64,000 bases of DNA from Cryptomeria japonica. Lineage: Eukaryota; Streptophyta; Pinopsida; Cupressales; Cupressaceae. The number at the start of each line of letters is the position of its first letter. The stretch's first letter is position 1. Made by a program: the position numbers and the translations under genes. Positions 23,440 through 36,064 of the stretch are shown here, in pieces. The DNA is taken from contig NC_081412.1 of NCBI RefSeq assembly GCF_030272615.1, positions 144,609,247-144,673,246 of the forward strand, given 5' to 3'. The notes below the pieces were generated by a model. That model was not told the origin of the DNA. It worked only from the letters and a program-made list of their open reading frames with translations, and did not search any database.

Positions 23440-23600
23440 TAAGCAAACTAGATATAGGGGATCTCATCCATCAATGTCATCTAAGTGTCGAACCTTATCC
23501 AAATGCACCTCCAAGGATTTGAACCTTGTAGATGGCTTTTTATCACATACCAACATCCTCACATATTATGCTCAACCAATTGAACTACAACTCTTTGACA
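23440..23600 (-). mobile_element. tRNA-derived SINE head
   Basis: On the minus strand a perfect RNA polymerase III A box (TAGTTCAATTGG, 23576-23587) is followed about 60 bp later by a perfect B box (GGTTCAAATCC, 23515-23525). The intervening sequence does not fold as a clean tRNA cloverleaf, so this is a SINE or tRNA relic rather than a working tRNA gene. The 3' tail limit near 23440 is a guess. Confidence 0.55.
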
Positions 23601-24611
23601 TAATATAATGTTTTTAAAATCATCTGCTATAAAAAAGACAAATATATCAAAAAGATTATTATACAAATAAAGAACTTACCACTGTTTGTTAATCGTGATA
23701 ATGCAAACTGCAACTATAAATTTGATAGCCAATAGCTTAAAGAAAAGTCCAATCTCCTACTTCAAACTCTTAATTAATGTTGGTTTCATTGAGATTGCAT
23801 CTTATTTGGTACTCGCGAAGTTCTCCTTTAGTTGTCTCAAATGCCGTACATAATTGACATTTAAATATCTTAATGAAAAAATTAATCAACAATAAATGAT
23901 CATAATAATAAACTTCTTAAATTGTACCTTACAATAATTGTATGATGTGTTATACAAATTTTAAGATATATTATATTATTTCAAACTGTAAACATCTGAT
24001 CATGAGCTTTGTTGATAGACAACACGATTCTTCAATTTCTATCATGGTGATAAACATACTAGCTTGAGGAGTTTAAGCCATAATAATATAAATACTATTT
24101 TGAAATGGCGATCTTAAGCGTTTATGTGCTTGTCTCTATACCTACTAGCTTTCCTCAGTCAGTTTCTCTTTGCACGGGAGCATGGAAATCTTTTCATTTG
24201 GACATATCGTGTGGAGCCATATATGAGTTCCAATGACCCCTATGAAGTTTTACATCAGATGGGAGTTTGGCTTACACATGCTAGTGTTACATTTTTTCTC
24301 AACTGTTCGAAAGAAAAATTTCATCAAAGTACTTTTGCCAAGAGTGACTTAACATTTTGTATTATAGTTATTTTCAACTAATTGCATTCCTTCATGATTA
24401 ATTCTTTAGTCATTATCAAATGATATAATACATATTTTTATAATTTTAGAAAGAAAATTATCCATATGAGTTATCTTTATAATATTAAAATGAGTCAAAA
24501 GAATTTCTAAAAAGTAAAGATTTTTTCCTTTTATGATCATGAGATCAAGTAAAACTCTTCCTCTTATCATCATTATAAGACATCTTGATATAACTATCTT
24601 AAAGGTGTCTT

Positions 24612-24690
24612 CGGACATGTAGTGTCGCGGTTAAAACACTTCGTTGGTGAAGCGGTCACCAAGGTTCAAACCCCTGCTAGGCCATTGTGC
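24612..24690 (+). mobile_element. Possible tRNA-like SINE head
   Basis: 'tagtgtcgcggttaaaacac' resembles a degenerate A box, and 'ggttcaaaccc' near 24663 matches the B box. The stretch is more GC-rich than its surroundings. It lies directly upstream of a copia RNase H fragment. The A box is imperfect, so the call is tentative. Confidence 0.4.
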
Positions 24691-24739
24691 TCACACGCCT
24701 TGTTATGCTCGCGGGTTTGAACAAGTGAAGTGTGGAGAT

Positions 24740-25020
24740 GAGCTCAAAAAAGAAAGGATAGTTTTCCTTTCATCTATAGAAGCAAATTACGTGGGTTTGA
24801 ACAAGCATTATGGGTTATAAAAGTTCTATAAAAAATTAGAAAGAATCAAACTCAACTTATAATAGAGATTTTTTATGATAACAAGAGTGCCAGCAAATTA
24901 GCCATCAATCCAGTTGATCATAATAGAACAAAACATTTTGATTTAAAGATTCATTTCATTCAAGATTTGATGGAAAAAAAGAAATAAAATTGAAATACAT
25001 TAGCACTTAAGAACTGCCTT
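24740..25020 (+). pseudogene. Ty1/copia RNase H fragment
   Basis: The plus strand reads LSSIEANYVGLNKHYGL, then, after a frameshift, FYDNKSASKLAINPVDHNRT and KHFDLKIHFIQDLMEKKE. This aligns with the end of copia RNase H ('STEAEYxA...CDNxSAIxLAxNPxxHxRTKHIDIxxHFIRE'). Several stops and at least one shift are present. Neither the rest of pol nor LTRs were found near it, so it is an isolated relic. Confidence 0.75.
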
Positions 25021-25828
25021 GTAAACCACCATGCAATTCATCTCCAGTTCTTTTTTAAACAGTTAATATTTAGATATCATTTTCATTAGTTTACTTTTAG
25101 ATCTGCCAGTCTTCAAGCTGGATGAATAATGCATGCTATATTCATGTTTAGTTGATGCATATTTTAAGTGTTTTAAATGCTATGAACTGTTATTTGTTTT
25201 AGAGTCTACGAACTGTTTCAGTCTGTGAATCAACTTTATGCATGCAAAAATTCTATACTGCAGCTGGCTCTACTGATCAGTTCTTAAGGTCAGAAAAGCA
25301 GAGTACGTCTGAACAAATTCAATAAAATAAAAGACATTTTAATTATCATTGGAGAGCATACAGTTGGTCTATATTTTTGGTAATGTCTGTCATTTACTTT
25401 ATTTGCTACTGTTATTTTTATTTTGCTGTTTTCAGAATCCTCATTGGAACAGGAACTTTTTAAGGAATCTTCAGATTTTACCCTAAATTTGCTTTTTTCC
25501 TTTTAAAATTTTAAAATCTACCCATATGAAGAATACACATCTTCCAATCCTCATCACCACCATCATCATCATTGTCACTATTGTCCTCATTGCCAACAAT
25601 AATCCCTTGCTATAATATTCTGTGATGAAGTTTATCAAAAGTATTTTACAGGAAGAAGATTATTCTGTGATAAGTAATAATAATATAAATTTCCATGCAA
25701 GAAAGCATGATAGTTACTAACAGATTGTTCTACTAAATAATGGAAGGAAACTACAGTGATGAGTAGGAGTAGATAGGCTATAGAAGATTATGTGGTGGAA
25801 CCAGGAAAGACCTGCCATCCAAACTTAA

Positions 25829-25920
25829 TTCACCTACCAAGTGGGGCTCCAAAGTCAAATTCACTTATGAAGTGGGGTTCCATCAGATTCACCTACCAAA
25901 GTGGAGTTCCAAAGTCCACC
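25829..25920. repeat. Three copies of a ~30-bp unit
   Basis: 'ttcacctaccaagtggggct' and variants start at 25829, 25860 and 25888, each with 'agtggRgttcc' in the middle. Confidence 0.8.
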
Positions 25921-26452
25921 TCTAAGAATCCCTATTCAATATAGCTAGACTCAGGATCGCAATTGCATATTAATAAACATGTGTTTCGAAATAAAAGTGG
26001 ATTTCTAAGTAGTGACTCTTGATCTTCCATTGATAATTTCTAATGTGTTTGCTGACATTGATGTTCAATTAAAAACAAGTGTTTAATATTATTGAATTTG
26101 CAACAAATAAATATATAATGAAATCTGTAAGTTGAATTAGTCTTGTAATTAAACTTGACATTTAAACAAATTATAACTATAGATTGCATTGGTTTTACAA
26201 TTTAAAGTTAGATAGAAGAACTAGATTAATAGGTTGTAAATTGATATGAAATCTAAGCAATGCCTTAAGTTTGGGCTCATTAAAATTCTAACCTTAGATA
26301 TGCAACTCAAACTTCTAGAGTTGAATTTTAAGCTTTGAATTAAGGATTTTTAAAAGTTGCTATGTTCTTTTGTGACTTGAATGTAAATACCTCCAAGCCT
26401 AAAAATGCATTGAGATAAATTTGTCTGGACTTTGAAAATACCTTTTTATATA

Positions 26453-26646
26453 TGCACTATTAAATTTGATGAAGCTTCCAGAAAAAAAAAAATCTTATTC
26501 TTATAATCAAGATTGACACTAACCCAAATGATAGAGGGCATGTATAAAATGCATGCTATCAAACTTGATGAACCTTCTAAGAAAACAGATCTAATTTCTA
26601 TAATCAAGGTTAACACCAACCCAAGTGATAGAGGGCATGTATAAAA
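26453..26646. repeat. ~99-bp tandem duplication
   Basis: 'aaRcttgatgaa-ctt' to 'gatagagggcatgtataaaa' occurs twice, at about 26461 and 26560. There is no coding content beyond incidental frames. Confidence 0.8.
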
Positions 26647-27513
26647 ATTAGTTGAAATATCAACAAGGCTCATAAAAGAGAACTGAACCAATAATTGATG
26701 ATTCTTAACTTGAAAATCTTTCTCATTAACCAAGATGACCATAATCATTTTTAGAGTTGAACAAGACTAGGAATCTCTACAAAGATTCTAGTGAGTCGGT
26801 TAAACAAAATGATATAAATTATTGTGACACAATCTTAAATGCAATAAGATAAAAAACCAAACATGACTAAATGGGTTCAAAACTCAAAATGTCATGTTTA
26901 AAATGACAAGTGCATGGGCATAAGGCAATTTGGTTAGATCACTCCTACAAACACTTAATCACTCCTAGACCCTAATTTTTTTTATACTCGAATATATAAA
27001 AAAATTAACACTTGATTAAACAGCCAAAGGATGATATTAGTTGAAGGTAAAAAAATGTGACAACAATGCAACTTAATTTTCCATTCCCAAACTAAAAGTA
27101 TGAAAGATGAATTAAAGCTACAAATGAATATAAGAAGTCAACCCATATAGTTCATACTTATATTTTGTATAAAATGAGTATAATATTCTTAAAACATATC
27201 ACATCTTTCATTTTTGAAAGGTATTAGAACTTATATAATTATGACTCTCTATCATAATTATTGGTGAAATAAACAATTATAATTAACATCATGATTTTTT
27301 TTTATACTTTCTAGTACAATCATCTATAAAATAATAAGATCTTTTGTCTCCATATCTCTTTTTAGTTTTCTATATCTCTTTGTCTCCATCTCTCTCTCAC
27401 TATGTGTATCTTTCTCTCTCCCTCTCTATACCCTCCCTTTCCCAACTGCACCCACCCCCCTCTCTCATATTTAGAACCCTCTACTACACCCACCCCCCAC
27501 TCTCTCTCTCTCT

Positions 27514-27870
27514 CACCTTATTGCAAACATATCATGAGCATATTTGTAATGGAGTCTAATTCCGCCCCCCCACCTCTCTCTCTCACCTTATTGCAAACAT
27601 ATCATGAGCGTATTTGTAATGGAGTCTAATTGCCCCCCCCTCCTCTCTCTCTCTCTCTCTCTCACTCTCACCTTATTGCAAACATATCATGAGCGTATTT
27701 GTAATGGAGTCTAATTGCCCCCCCCCTCTCTCTCTCACCTTATTGCAAACATATCATGCGTATTTGTAATGGAATCTAATTGCCCCCCCCTCCCCCCAAC
27801 CCCTCTCTGTCTCTCACCTTATTTCAAACATATCACGAGGGTATTTGTAATGAAATCTAATTGTCTTCCT
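27514..27870. repeat. Minisatellite of five units with C-run and (CT)n spacers
   Basis: A core 'caccttattgcaaacatatc' + 'atgagcgtatttgtaatgga' + 'gtctaattg' starts at 27514, 27584, 27669, 27736 and 27815. Cores are nearly identical, while the intervening C homopolymer and CT-dinucleotide tracts vary in length, giving spacings of 67-85 bp. A looser 'aatggaatctaatt' echo follows near 27922. Confidence 0.9.
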
Positions 27871-27929
27871 CATTTAGAAGTTCTGCTTCAATCATATTTA
27901 GATCCTTCAGTCTATTGATAATGGAATCT

Positions 27930-30450
27930 AATTATCTTCTTCATTTAATTTTTTTTCTCAATTATATTTAGATCCTTCGTAAAAGAAATGAGACCTTTGT
28001 TTCAATCTCTCTTCCTTACGGAATATTTATGTTTTGCTTTCTAAAACGTGTAAGCTTTTGGCAAAAAGCATAGACTTGTATATTAACTAAAAAGCACGGA
28101 AATACAGTAGATGTGGGAGAAAAAGAGTTCCAGTGACCCATATAATTCATCGATTTAATGTATGCAGATCAGGCCAGTGATATTTTTGAGTTGAGTTTTA
28201 ATCCACCATCTGTCCGGTGGAGTGAAAACGGAGAGGAAGTGAGGACAGAATTCTTAGGCACACGGTTTGCTTTCATTTGGCCCCTGGAAAACTGCTCTTC
28301 CATTCACCTTTTTCTTTTTCCTTATCCTGTAAACAGCCAGCAAAACGCACCATATTTCAAACTCATTCTTGAGTACAAACTCCAAAGTGGTACGATCATA
28401 ATATATTCTTTCGATTCTGTCTGCTTACTCAGATACCAAAATGTTTCAAGATGATACGGATCATAAGATATCTGAAGACTTCGCCCACTATATGCCAGCA
28501 AAGTTATAGTGGTGTCAAATCCAGAATTCTTGAGTTTTTGGTCCTGGACTATCTGCTCAGGCATGCCACAAAGAGGCAATGGACAATTATTTGGTTGTCT
28601 TTTGGATTGCACGATAGATCAAAAGCTGGAACATACATGAGAATCCCAATGAGGATTATGCAGGTCAAGATTGAATCATTGCATCTGAGATGACCCATCA
28701 AGTAGATTCAAAGAAAAATAAATAGAACATATGTTTCACAAGCTACCTTACTTCACACTTCAACATTCTTCAATAATTTATCACAACAAATTAAGAAACC
28801 AATGCAAATATTTCAATTAGATGTATTAAGCTTTGCATAATCTGTTTCAGATTTCAGTTGGAGTCTCTAGTCTTTATTATCTTTTCTTTTTGTCATATTA
28901 ATTGTCACATTTTTTGAGAAATGATTTTGTGGATTATCGGTCACTCTCAGTCTATGTGAAGATGCTGATTTGAAAGTTCATTGACATTTGTAAAGATTGA
29001 CGTAAAGTCAAATCTATTTGTCATTTCAGAATCTTCATGTGATATCAAAGCCTTAACCTAAGTTCAGTTTGAATGTAAAATCAGATAATAAATATAAGTT
29101 GTTTCCAAAAAAACTTCTATTCATTCAACTTGTAAAAATAAAGTACATCATGATGCTTGAATATATTAATCTTCAAAACATTTCTCCTCATTCATTATAG
29201 TGGCATTCTTTATAGAGATCAAACCCCTAAAAATAGACAGTAAACTAGACTATTTTTCTTCCATACAATTAACATGCACAAATTATGACACCTAATTTAA
29301 GACTCTTAAATAAGAATCTTAAGAACATCATTGACTGAGCCATGCATCACATATCAACATCAATTCCCTTAGGTTATGTTAGAGGGGGGATATTATGATC
29401 TTGTGGACTAATTGCCACTGTGGGTCCAAGTGAAGATGTTTTGAAAGTTCATTGGGACCTGCAAGTATTAATATAATGGGAAATCTATATGTAATTTCAG
29501 AATCTTCAATTCTAAAAGGAATAAGTCATAAAATGGTTCTTGAAAAGGTATTTTATCAGTCATATAAAATGGACGTTTATTATGTGAGTGATAATTTATT
29601 ATACTTTTTAATATTTTCTAGTTATTTGAAAATGATGCATGATAGTTTTTAGATTTAATTGTGTACATTTTTTGATTCATCATCACTCTCCTCTTTTTAA
29701 TGATGAATCAATAAATTTGACCTAGAAAAATAAAGACATAAATTTTAAAACCATCATACATCTATTTCATAGTCAATTAAAAGATTCATACTACAATTTG
29801 AAAATGTTAAATGACTTTTTTTAAAATTATTTTTCAGAATCTATTGACTACTTAATGAAAATCAACGTAGTTTCTTCTTCCTTCTTACAATCTAGAGCAA
29901 CAAGACGATTGAATCTCTATCCCATTCAATTCCCATTTGCGGGTCCCTTCTTGGAAAGACTAATTGAGTAATATGCTATTATAGAAAGCTTGTGTACGTT
30001 AATAACCTTTCTCATGCATTTTGAGTAAAAAGAACCATTGCCAAATATGGCTTTCTTATTAAGAAGCATCCCAATTGGTAGGGTCCATTGGCAAATCATA
30101 CTAAAACTCTAATAAAACAATAATCAAAACTTCATAGATTTCAAAACCAACATGTGAATCATTATCCAATAAAATTATGCAGTTGGATATTATGAGAGAT
30201 AAATCATGGTTTCAGCAACATCTATATATTGTTAGAATCCACAAAAATACTCATGAAATTAATAGTGAGATGCTACATGCATAGATGGCGCTATTTATTT
30301 TGTGCATGCTTGTGAAACAATTGAATGCAAGAATGACCCTAAAAAAGATAGACAAAACTCTAAAAATAACATTTAGTAGTTGCAATCTTATATGTCATTA
30401 TATAGTTTCTTCAAATGACACTAAAACTCTAGTGTCATTCTCTTTCTATA
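27930..30450. other. AT-rich stretch, no gene recognised
   Basis: Frames of 66-98 codons at 28158 (+), 28322 (-), 28451 (+) and 29452 (+) show no known motif. An ~85-bp segment ('gaaagttcattg...atttcagaatcttca') occurs at about 28973 and 29436, a weak direct duplication. Confidence 0.4.
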
Positions 30451-32464
30451 TGTATGATAAGTTGCTACAGTGTTGATATCTTGTATTCCCTCAACATGTA
30501 TTATGGAAGCTATCTTACAATCTTAAAATATTGTGTTTGAATGTAGTTAAACAAGTTAAAATATAATAGGTAAAAGCATATTGAGGCTCCAAGACTTTGA
30601 AAGCAAAGTCAGATATAATCATATAACATTTTTTTCTAATAGGAATTATCTAGATAAAATCTATAAAAAAATGAATTTAGACAAAAGATAATGTATATAA
30701 TCATATAAAAAATTTGTTTTTAACTAGTAGTTGAATAACTTTAACTCTACTCTTCCCAAAGCTTTAAAATAATATATTTTATATACACTACTATTTTAAG
30801 AAAATATTCTAAAATATAAAATTATACTAGTAAAAAATTACATTTAAAATTATAATTATAAACATATCCATAAAACTATGTCGTGAAATTTTATTCTTTC
30901 TATCTTTCTAAAGGGTCAATGTAGAAGGTGAATAAGATATTTTTAATAATATTTTATTTTAAGTTTGATTTTTTGCACAATATTTTAATCTTTATGTAAA
31001 TGGTTCTTATAATATTAAGAAACAAACTAGGGTGTTGAACCCTTTAAACATAAAAGGTCTCAAGGTCAAACAAAATGACCAACGAGTCTTTAACAACACA
31101 CTAAGAGTGCATAAGTATCTGAATTTTTAATAGAGGTTTTATCAAAAACATAAGCAAAACCAAAAAACACAAAATTAAGCAAACAACTGCCCCCAATCTT
31201 CTCTAAGAAATGTGAAGAGTTCCTTATGGTTGCTTGAATTGGCTTCCATATTAACTCTATGTTTTTTGAGTTTTATCTTCTGAAAAACAAGAGAATGGTC
31301 ATAGACACTATGTTTTTTGAGTTCTACCTTTTAGAAGATAATGGTCACAGACTTGTGCATGACTTTTGAACTAAACCTAGAGAAAAACTAGTTTTCCTTC
31401 GATGTCATCAACTTTTCTTTTAACAGAAGCTACGGATGCACTTAGAACAATTGGTTTGATTAGGATGAGTAGGTTAAGTAATGGGGTTAGTATCGATTTC
31501 TCTGAGTCTGTAGGGGGAGTATTCATCTCTGGAAAAAGAATAGCACTTTCATTAACAAAATCCTTCTCATTATCCTCGATGTCCTTATTTTTTCCTTCAT
31601 TGTCTTCATTTTCCACAACCCTTGAGTCACTAGAAGTGTCAATGATGCTCGTGTTGGGGGTTGTCAATGTTTTTGATTAAAAAAGCAACAAGAACTAGGG
31701 CACTGACCCTTTACATAGCATGAACTATCAACAACACCCTTACAGCACTATAACAACACAAAAATAGTTAATAAGACGAAGTCTTTTAGAACCAAAAAAC
31801 ACCAAGAGTTCAAACCAACAAAACAAGGGACATGAGCCCCAACCAAAACTAGCAGAAAAAGACCTAAGGGGCCGACTTGCGAACCCCTGTCATATCTATG
31901 ACCCTATTCCATTCATTGAAGAGGAAATTATACAGTTCCCTAGCCTCCTCCTTATCAACATCATTGTTCGTAGTACGCTCTCTTAAGAGGGAGAGAGTCA
32001 GAGCCGAGTTGTGAAGAACCTGCAGGCAAAATTTGTTAACACTGATAATCTGAGTATCACAGACATCCATCCTTCATTTCATCTCTTTAACCTCATCAAT
32101 GATGACCTTCACGTGGAAGAGAGGCACCAAGCTTTCAATTTGGTTCAGGATCATCTTGACCTCTATGTTAATACTTTGGATTTGATCCATGGTAGGGATC
32201 CCTTGTGGTTCAATATCAACAGCATTGCCCTCCCTGTTCTACTCCAGATTGTGCTCCGTCTCTGCTTCCAAGTCCACTTTGTCCTCCTTGGTAATTTTGA
32301 CTGTCTTCGGTGCATCCTCAGCTGGGGCACTAACCGCCTGATCCCCATATCCTTGAAGACCACCATTTTCATGACCTCCTTTGGGTCCACTAGGTTGATA
32401 GGGGCCACAAGTTTCCCTTCCATCTTATCATTTCCGGCATCCATAGGGGACCCAGAAGTGTCCA
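30451..32464 (-). repeat. 2-kb dispersed repeat, copy 1
   Basis: From 'atatgtatgataag' to 'cccagaagtgtcca' this matches 38548-40571 at about 95% in the ~290 bp I compared. Both copies share the low-coordinate end. Copy 2 continues as coding sequence beyond the point where copy 1 stops, so copy 1 looks truncated there. The minus strand has decayed frames, including 31864-32070 with DKEEARELYNFLFNEWNRVI, also present in copy 2. A further minus frame, 31377-31667, is Glu/Asp/Asn-rich. The repeat family was not recognised. Confidence 0.8.
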
Positions 32465-32687
32465 TATTAATTCCTCACATGCATGTGCATAATGTGTACA
32501 TGATTTTATGCTTGCCTATATTTGAAGCAATCTAAGGGGTTGATGAGTAGGTCGCAACCTTTCACTATATAATATGTTGGTTATGCATTCGGTTAATTAA
32601 CAAATAATTTATTTATAGAGATAAACTTTTATAAACTACCCATTGTTTTAAATTATAAGAATAAACCTACAAGTTAAAGTTGTATGA

Positions 32688-32845
32688 GTGTTATTTAGGA
32701 GTACTTATGTTAAATGTAATCCCCAAATAAACATTATGCTCTAACAATAATAGAAAGATGGTAGCTATAGTGTTGAGACAAAGAGTGAAGACTTTAGTAG
32801 CTGCAATCTTATATCTTGGTAGCTAGGATACCATTTTTCATAACA
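32688..32845. repeat. Direct repeat A, copy 1
   Basis: 'aatgtaatccccaaataaac' through 'tggtagctaggataccattt' recurs at 33683-33812 with about ten substitutions. It directly precedes the left arm of the inverted repeat. Confidence 0.8.
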
Positions 32846-32856
32846 CAATATTAAGC

Positions 32857-33350
32857 TAAACATCCAATTTTATGTCAAACCCACTTTCAAACAACAAGAA
32901 TACAAGTTTCAAACAATCCTCCAAATCTATTATTATTATTCTATTTATGCAACATGAATAGAAGATTTTGAAAATAAGACAAGACTGATTGACGTTGCAC
33001 TTCATTCTTTCCTACTTTATAATAGAGGAAATCAAGATAATAATAGTGTGAAATATCATTCAATCTATGGTATAATCTATGAAAATTTCATGCCACCCTC
33101 TATGATTTCCTTTTATCTTAACATGAATGTCTATTTTAACTATAGTCAGCATAAATATTTTTAATGCTTGTGAGAGAGAGTCATTGCACCCATCTTATAA
33201 GAAAAAATATTGCAACTATAGATAAAAATGATATGTATTATAGATAAAAACACTAAAGTCTTCTCAGAAAACACTAAAAACGGTACCATTTTTTTGAAAC
33301 ACCCACTTGGACAAAACCTTAAGATTCTCAACACAATCCACTTGACTTAA
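32857..33350 (+). repeat. Left arm of a large inverted repeat
   Basis: The outer end 'aacatccaattttatgtcaa' is the reverse complement of the outer end of 33822-34266, and matching continues inward through 'gtgagagagagtcattg' to 'aaaaccttaagat'. The left arm has an extra ~45 bp near 33265-33312. The arms are similar but not identical. Confidence 0.8.
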
Positions 33351-33682
33351 CATAGATAGTATTAATAAAGTTAGATATCATTTTTTATAGGGTTTATAAA
33401 TTTGTTTCATATCAAGTTAAAATTGGGGACTGTCATTGGCCATAGGTTCCCCTTATAGCTTGCATGTGAGGCAAGCATAAAAACACATGCACATTATGCT
33501 AGAAATATATTATAAAATCCTAAATCCATGGAATAAGGTAAAACTATAGGGAGTACGCTATTGATAAAACTTCATGGCTCCCACAAGAATTGCATTGCAA
33601 TGTCTGGTACAACACTTGTGTCTCCATGCATTTGCATATTTTTTATGTATGTAAGCATTTATTGCGACCATGCTTTGTATCT

Positions 33683-33812
33683 GTTAAATGTAATCCACAA
33701 ATAAACATTATGCTCTAACAATACTAGAAAGATGGTACCTATAATGCTGAGACAAAGAGTGAAGACTTTAGTAGCTCCAATCTTATATCTTGGTAGCTAG
33801 GATACCATTTAG
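33683..33812. repeat. Direct repeat A, copy 2
   Basis: Same sequence as 32688-32845, now placed immediately before the right inverted arm, in the same orientation as copy 1. Confidence 0.8.
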
Positions 33813-33821
33813 GATACCAAG

Positions 33822-34266
33822 TGGATCTTAAGGTTTTATGAGAAGACTTTAGTGTTTTTATCTATACTACATACCATTTTTATCTATAGCTGCAATACTT
33901 TTTCTTATAAGATGGGTCCAATGACTCTCTCTCACAAGCATTAAAAATATTTATGCTGACTATAGTTAAAATAGACATTCATGTTAAGATAAAAGGAAAT
34001 CATAGAGGGTGGCATGAAATTTTCATGGATTATACCATAAATTGAATGAGATTTCACACTATTATCATCTTGATTTACTCTGTTATAAAGTAGGAAAGAA
34101 TAAAGTGCAACGTCAATTAGTCTTGTCTTATTTTCAAAATCTTCTATTCATGTTGCATAAATAGATTAATAATAATAATAGATTTGGAGGATTGTTTGAA
34201 AATTGTATTCTTGTTGTTTGAAAGTTTTTTATTTCAAAGTTGTTTGACATAAAATTGGATGTTTAG
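33822..34266 (-). repeat. Right arm of the large inverted repeat
   Basis: Reverse complement of 32857-33350. The ~470-bp loop between the arms holds repeat A copy 2 and a segment at 33331-33425 that itself reappears inverted at 37990-38083. Confidence 0.8.
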
Positions 34267-34796
34267 GTTATTTATTTAAGTAATTTTTTTTAGATATTTG
34301 ATATATGTACTTTTTCATATTTCTTAAAAATATATTGTTTTTTTTTTATAAAAGTGGACAAGCCACTAAACTTATATATTATTCATGAATATGTTTACAT
34401 CAGGTTCAAAAAAGGCATACCGCCAGGAAAGAACCTGCAAGAAAACATCAGGTTGTAGCCTTTAAAAAATAAAAAATAAACACTACCCTTACATCATTTG
34501 TTACTATCCAGTATGATCACCCAACCCCCTACCTCTAAAATTATACAAGGGTCCCATAGGACTTTTACAAAAAACAAGTCTGCTGCCAAATAAAGGGTTG
34601 AACAAAATTCCATCAAAATATCATGAAGGACCACCAAGGAGATAATAGTGATGTAGTAACTCCTGCCAATTCCACATTGAAACCAAAAAGAGCCTCCTCA
34701 AAGAAATGATACTGCTAGAAACACTCCAGCATAACAACAACCAAAAACCTCTAAATCTACATCCAAAAAAACCATACCACTAACTCTAAAAAATAG

Positions 34797-35462
34797 TCAG
34801 GTATACAAAAACCAAGAACTAGTGCTCTCCTCCAGAGGATCATGGGCTGAATCCGGAGGAGGAATAACCCTTAGTGGAAGTGCTAAATGAGCAGGAGCAG
34901 AGAACAAAAATCCCAAAGTGATCAATGAGTGCAAGGCCTCAAAAATGACCCAAGCTTTATCCACATACTAATTAGAAACCAGATACAACAAAAAATCCAT
35001 AGAAGCTTGCGTATCTTCCATGGTGTCAAATATCAACCCCATTCTTAATTCATACAATAATTGACCAAACAAACCATTAACCATGAGCTCATGGCGAGGA
35101 TGAAACCCACCATAATAAAAGGACCCCACATCAAAACAATAATCAACCAATGCAGAAGAAACCAAGTCCCAATTACATACTATCGGAAAAATGAACGTGG
35201 AAACCAAGAGGCAGACAAAATCATCATCAAGTAAAACATCATAATAGATTGTAACAAATCGAGACAAAAGCTCAGCACAAGAAATATGAGGGAAAATTTC
35301 CAGCCATCGACACCCTAGAAGTTTGCAGAATTCAAAAGCCACCATAGGAGAAAGCAAATTAAAGACCTTACCAAGCTTGTCACAATTATCCACATTCTCA
35401 TCCTCCGATATCCCAGCTTCTAGAACCACTCTGTATATCCCAAAGGCTAGAGAAGATGACAT
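34797..35462 (-). pseudogene. Unrecognised ORF downstream of LINE RNase H (copy A, one stop)
   Basis: The frame from ATG at 35462 to TGA at 34797 has 221 codons with a single internal TAG at 34965. Its product aligns along its whole length with the 222-residue product of 41317-41985, at roughly 45% identity by eye. Shared are the start (MSS), LLSRFVTIYYDVLLD, the FDVGSFYYGGFHPR segment, ELRMGL, a VDKA-x-V segment and the end (SSSWF). It lies about 1.3 kb after RNase H and about 450 bp before the LINE 3' end. I do not know the family; it looks mostly helical with hydrophobic patches, no zinc motif and no clear membrane span. Confidence 0.65.
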
Positions 35463-36064
35463 TTGTAGGAAGAAGAAACTCCAGAAAAAACCACAAAAGT
35501 ATAAAATGTAAAATGCTACTTATCTCATAATAAAACAAGATAACACATGCAAATATTAATGAAAAAACCACCATCAACTTACCATAATGATGAGAACAGA
35601 TATGCAAAATATCCATTGCAAACTTCCATGATTTAAACATTTCACATGGGTTAACAACCTTGAAAATTGACAAACATAAATGAAAATCAAGAAGGAGAGG
35701 ACGCCACCACCAAACAATGATCATCGCATAATACCAAATCTGCCATGGCCGAAAACTCACACAAGGCGAACAACGATGCAACACCAATCCTTAACAAATA
35801 ATAATAATCCAAGATCATACCACACATTAAAAAAGTTACACACATGCCACAAACCTATGAAGGACCGAAAATAAAAGAAATTCAAACACACATATCGCCA
35901 CCCTTGAATATATCATGATCAACCACGTCCTCACACTATAAATGGTATTATATATGACTGATACATAAAATATCAGATATAAGGCACATACAAAGTCATC
36001 CATATAGTGAAAAAGAAGATGAACCTAACCAATCAAGGAAGGCGGGCAACCAATTAGTCAAAAA

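Noticed and set aside
23515-23587. Functional tRNA gene
   Set aside because: A and B boxes are present but acceptor and anticodon stems do not pair; a SINE head or tRNA relic fits better.
27344-27918. CRISPR-like array of repeats and spacers
   Set aside because: The spacers are C-runs and CT dinucleotides of variable length in plant DNA; it is a minisatellite.
28158-28693. Overlapping 80-98-codon frames as a small gene
   Set aside because: Frames on both strands overlap, none shows a motif, and no promoter or splice signals line up.
32011-32535. 174-codon plus-strand frame
   Set aside because: It is the antisense of the minus-strand coding remnant shared by both 2-kb repeats; the minus-strand reading is the one kept between copies.
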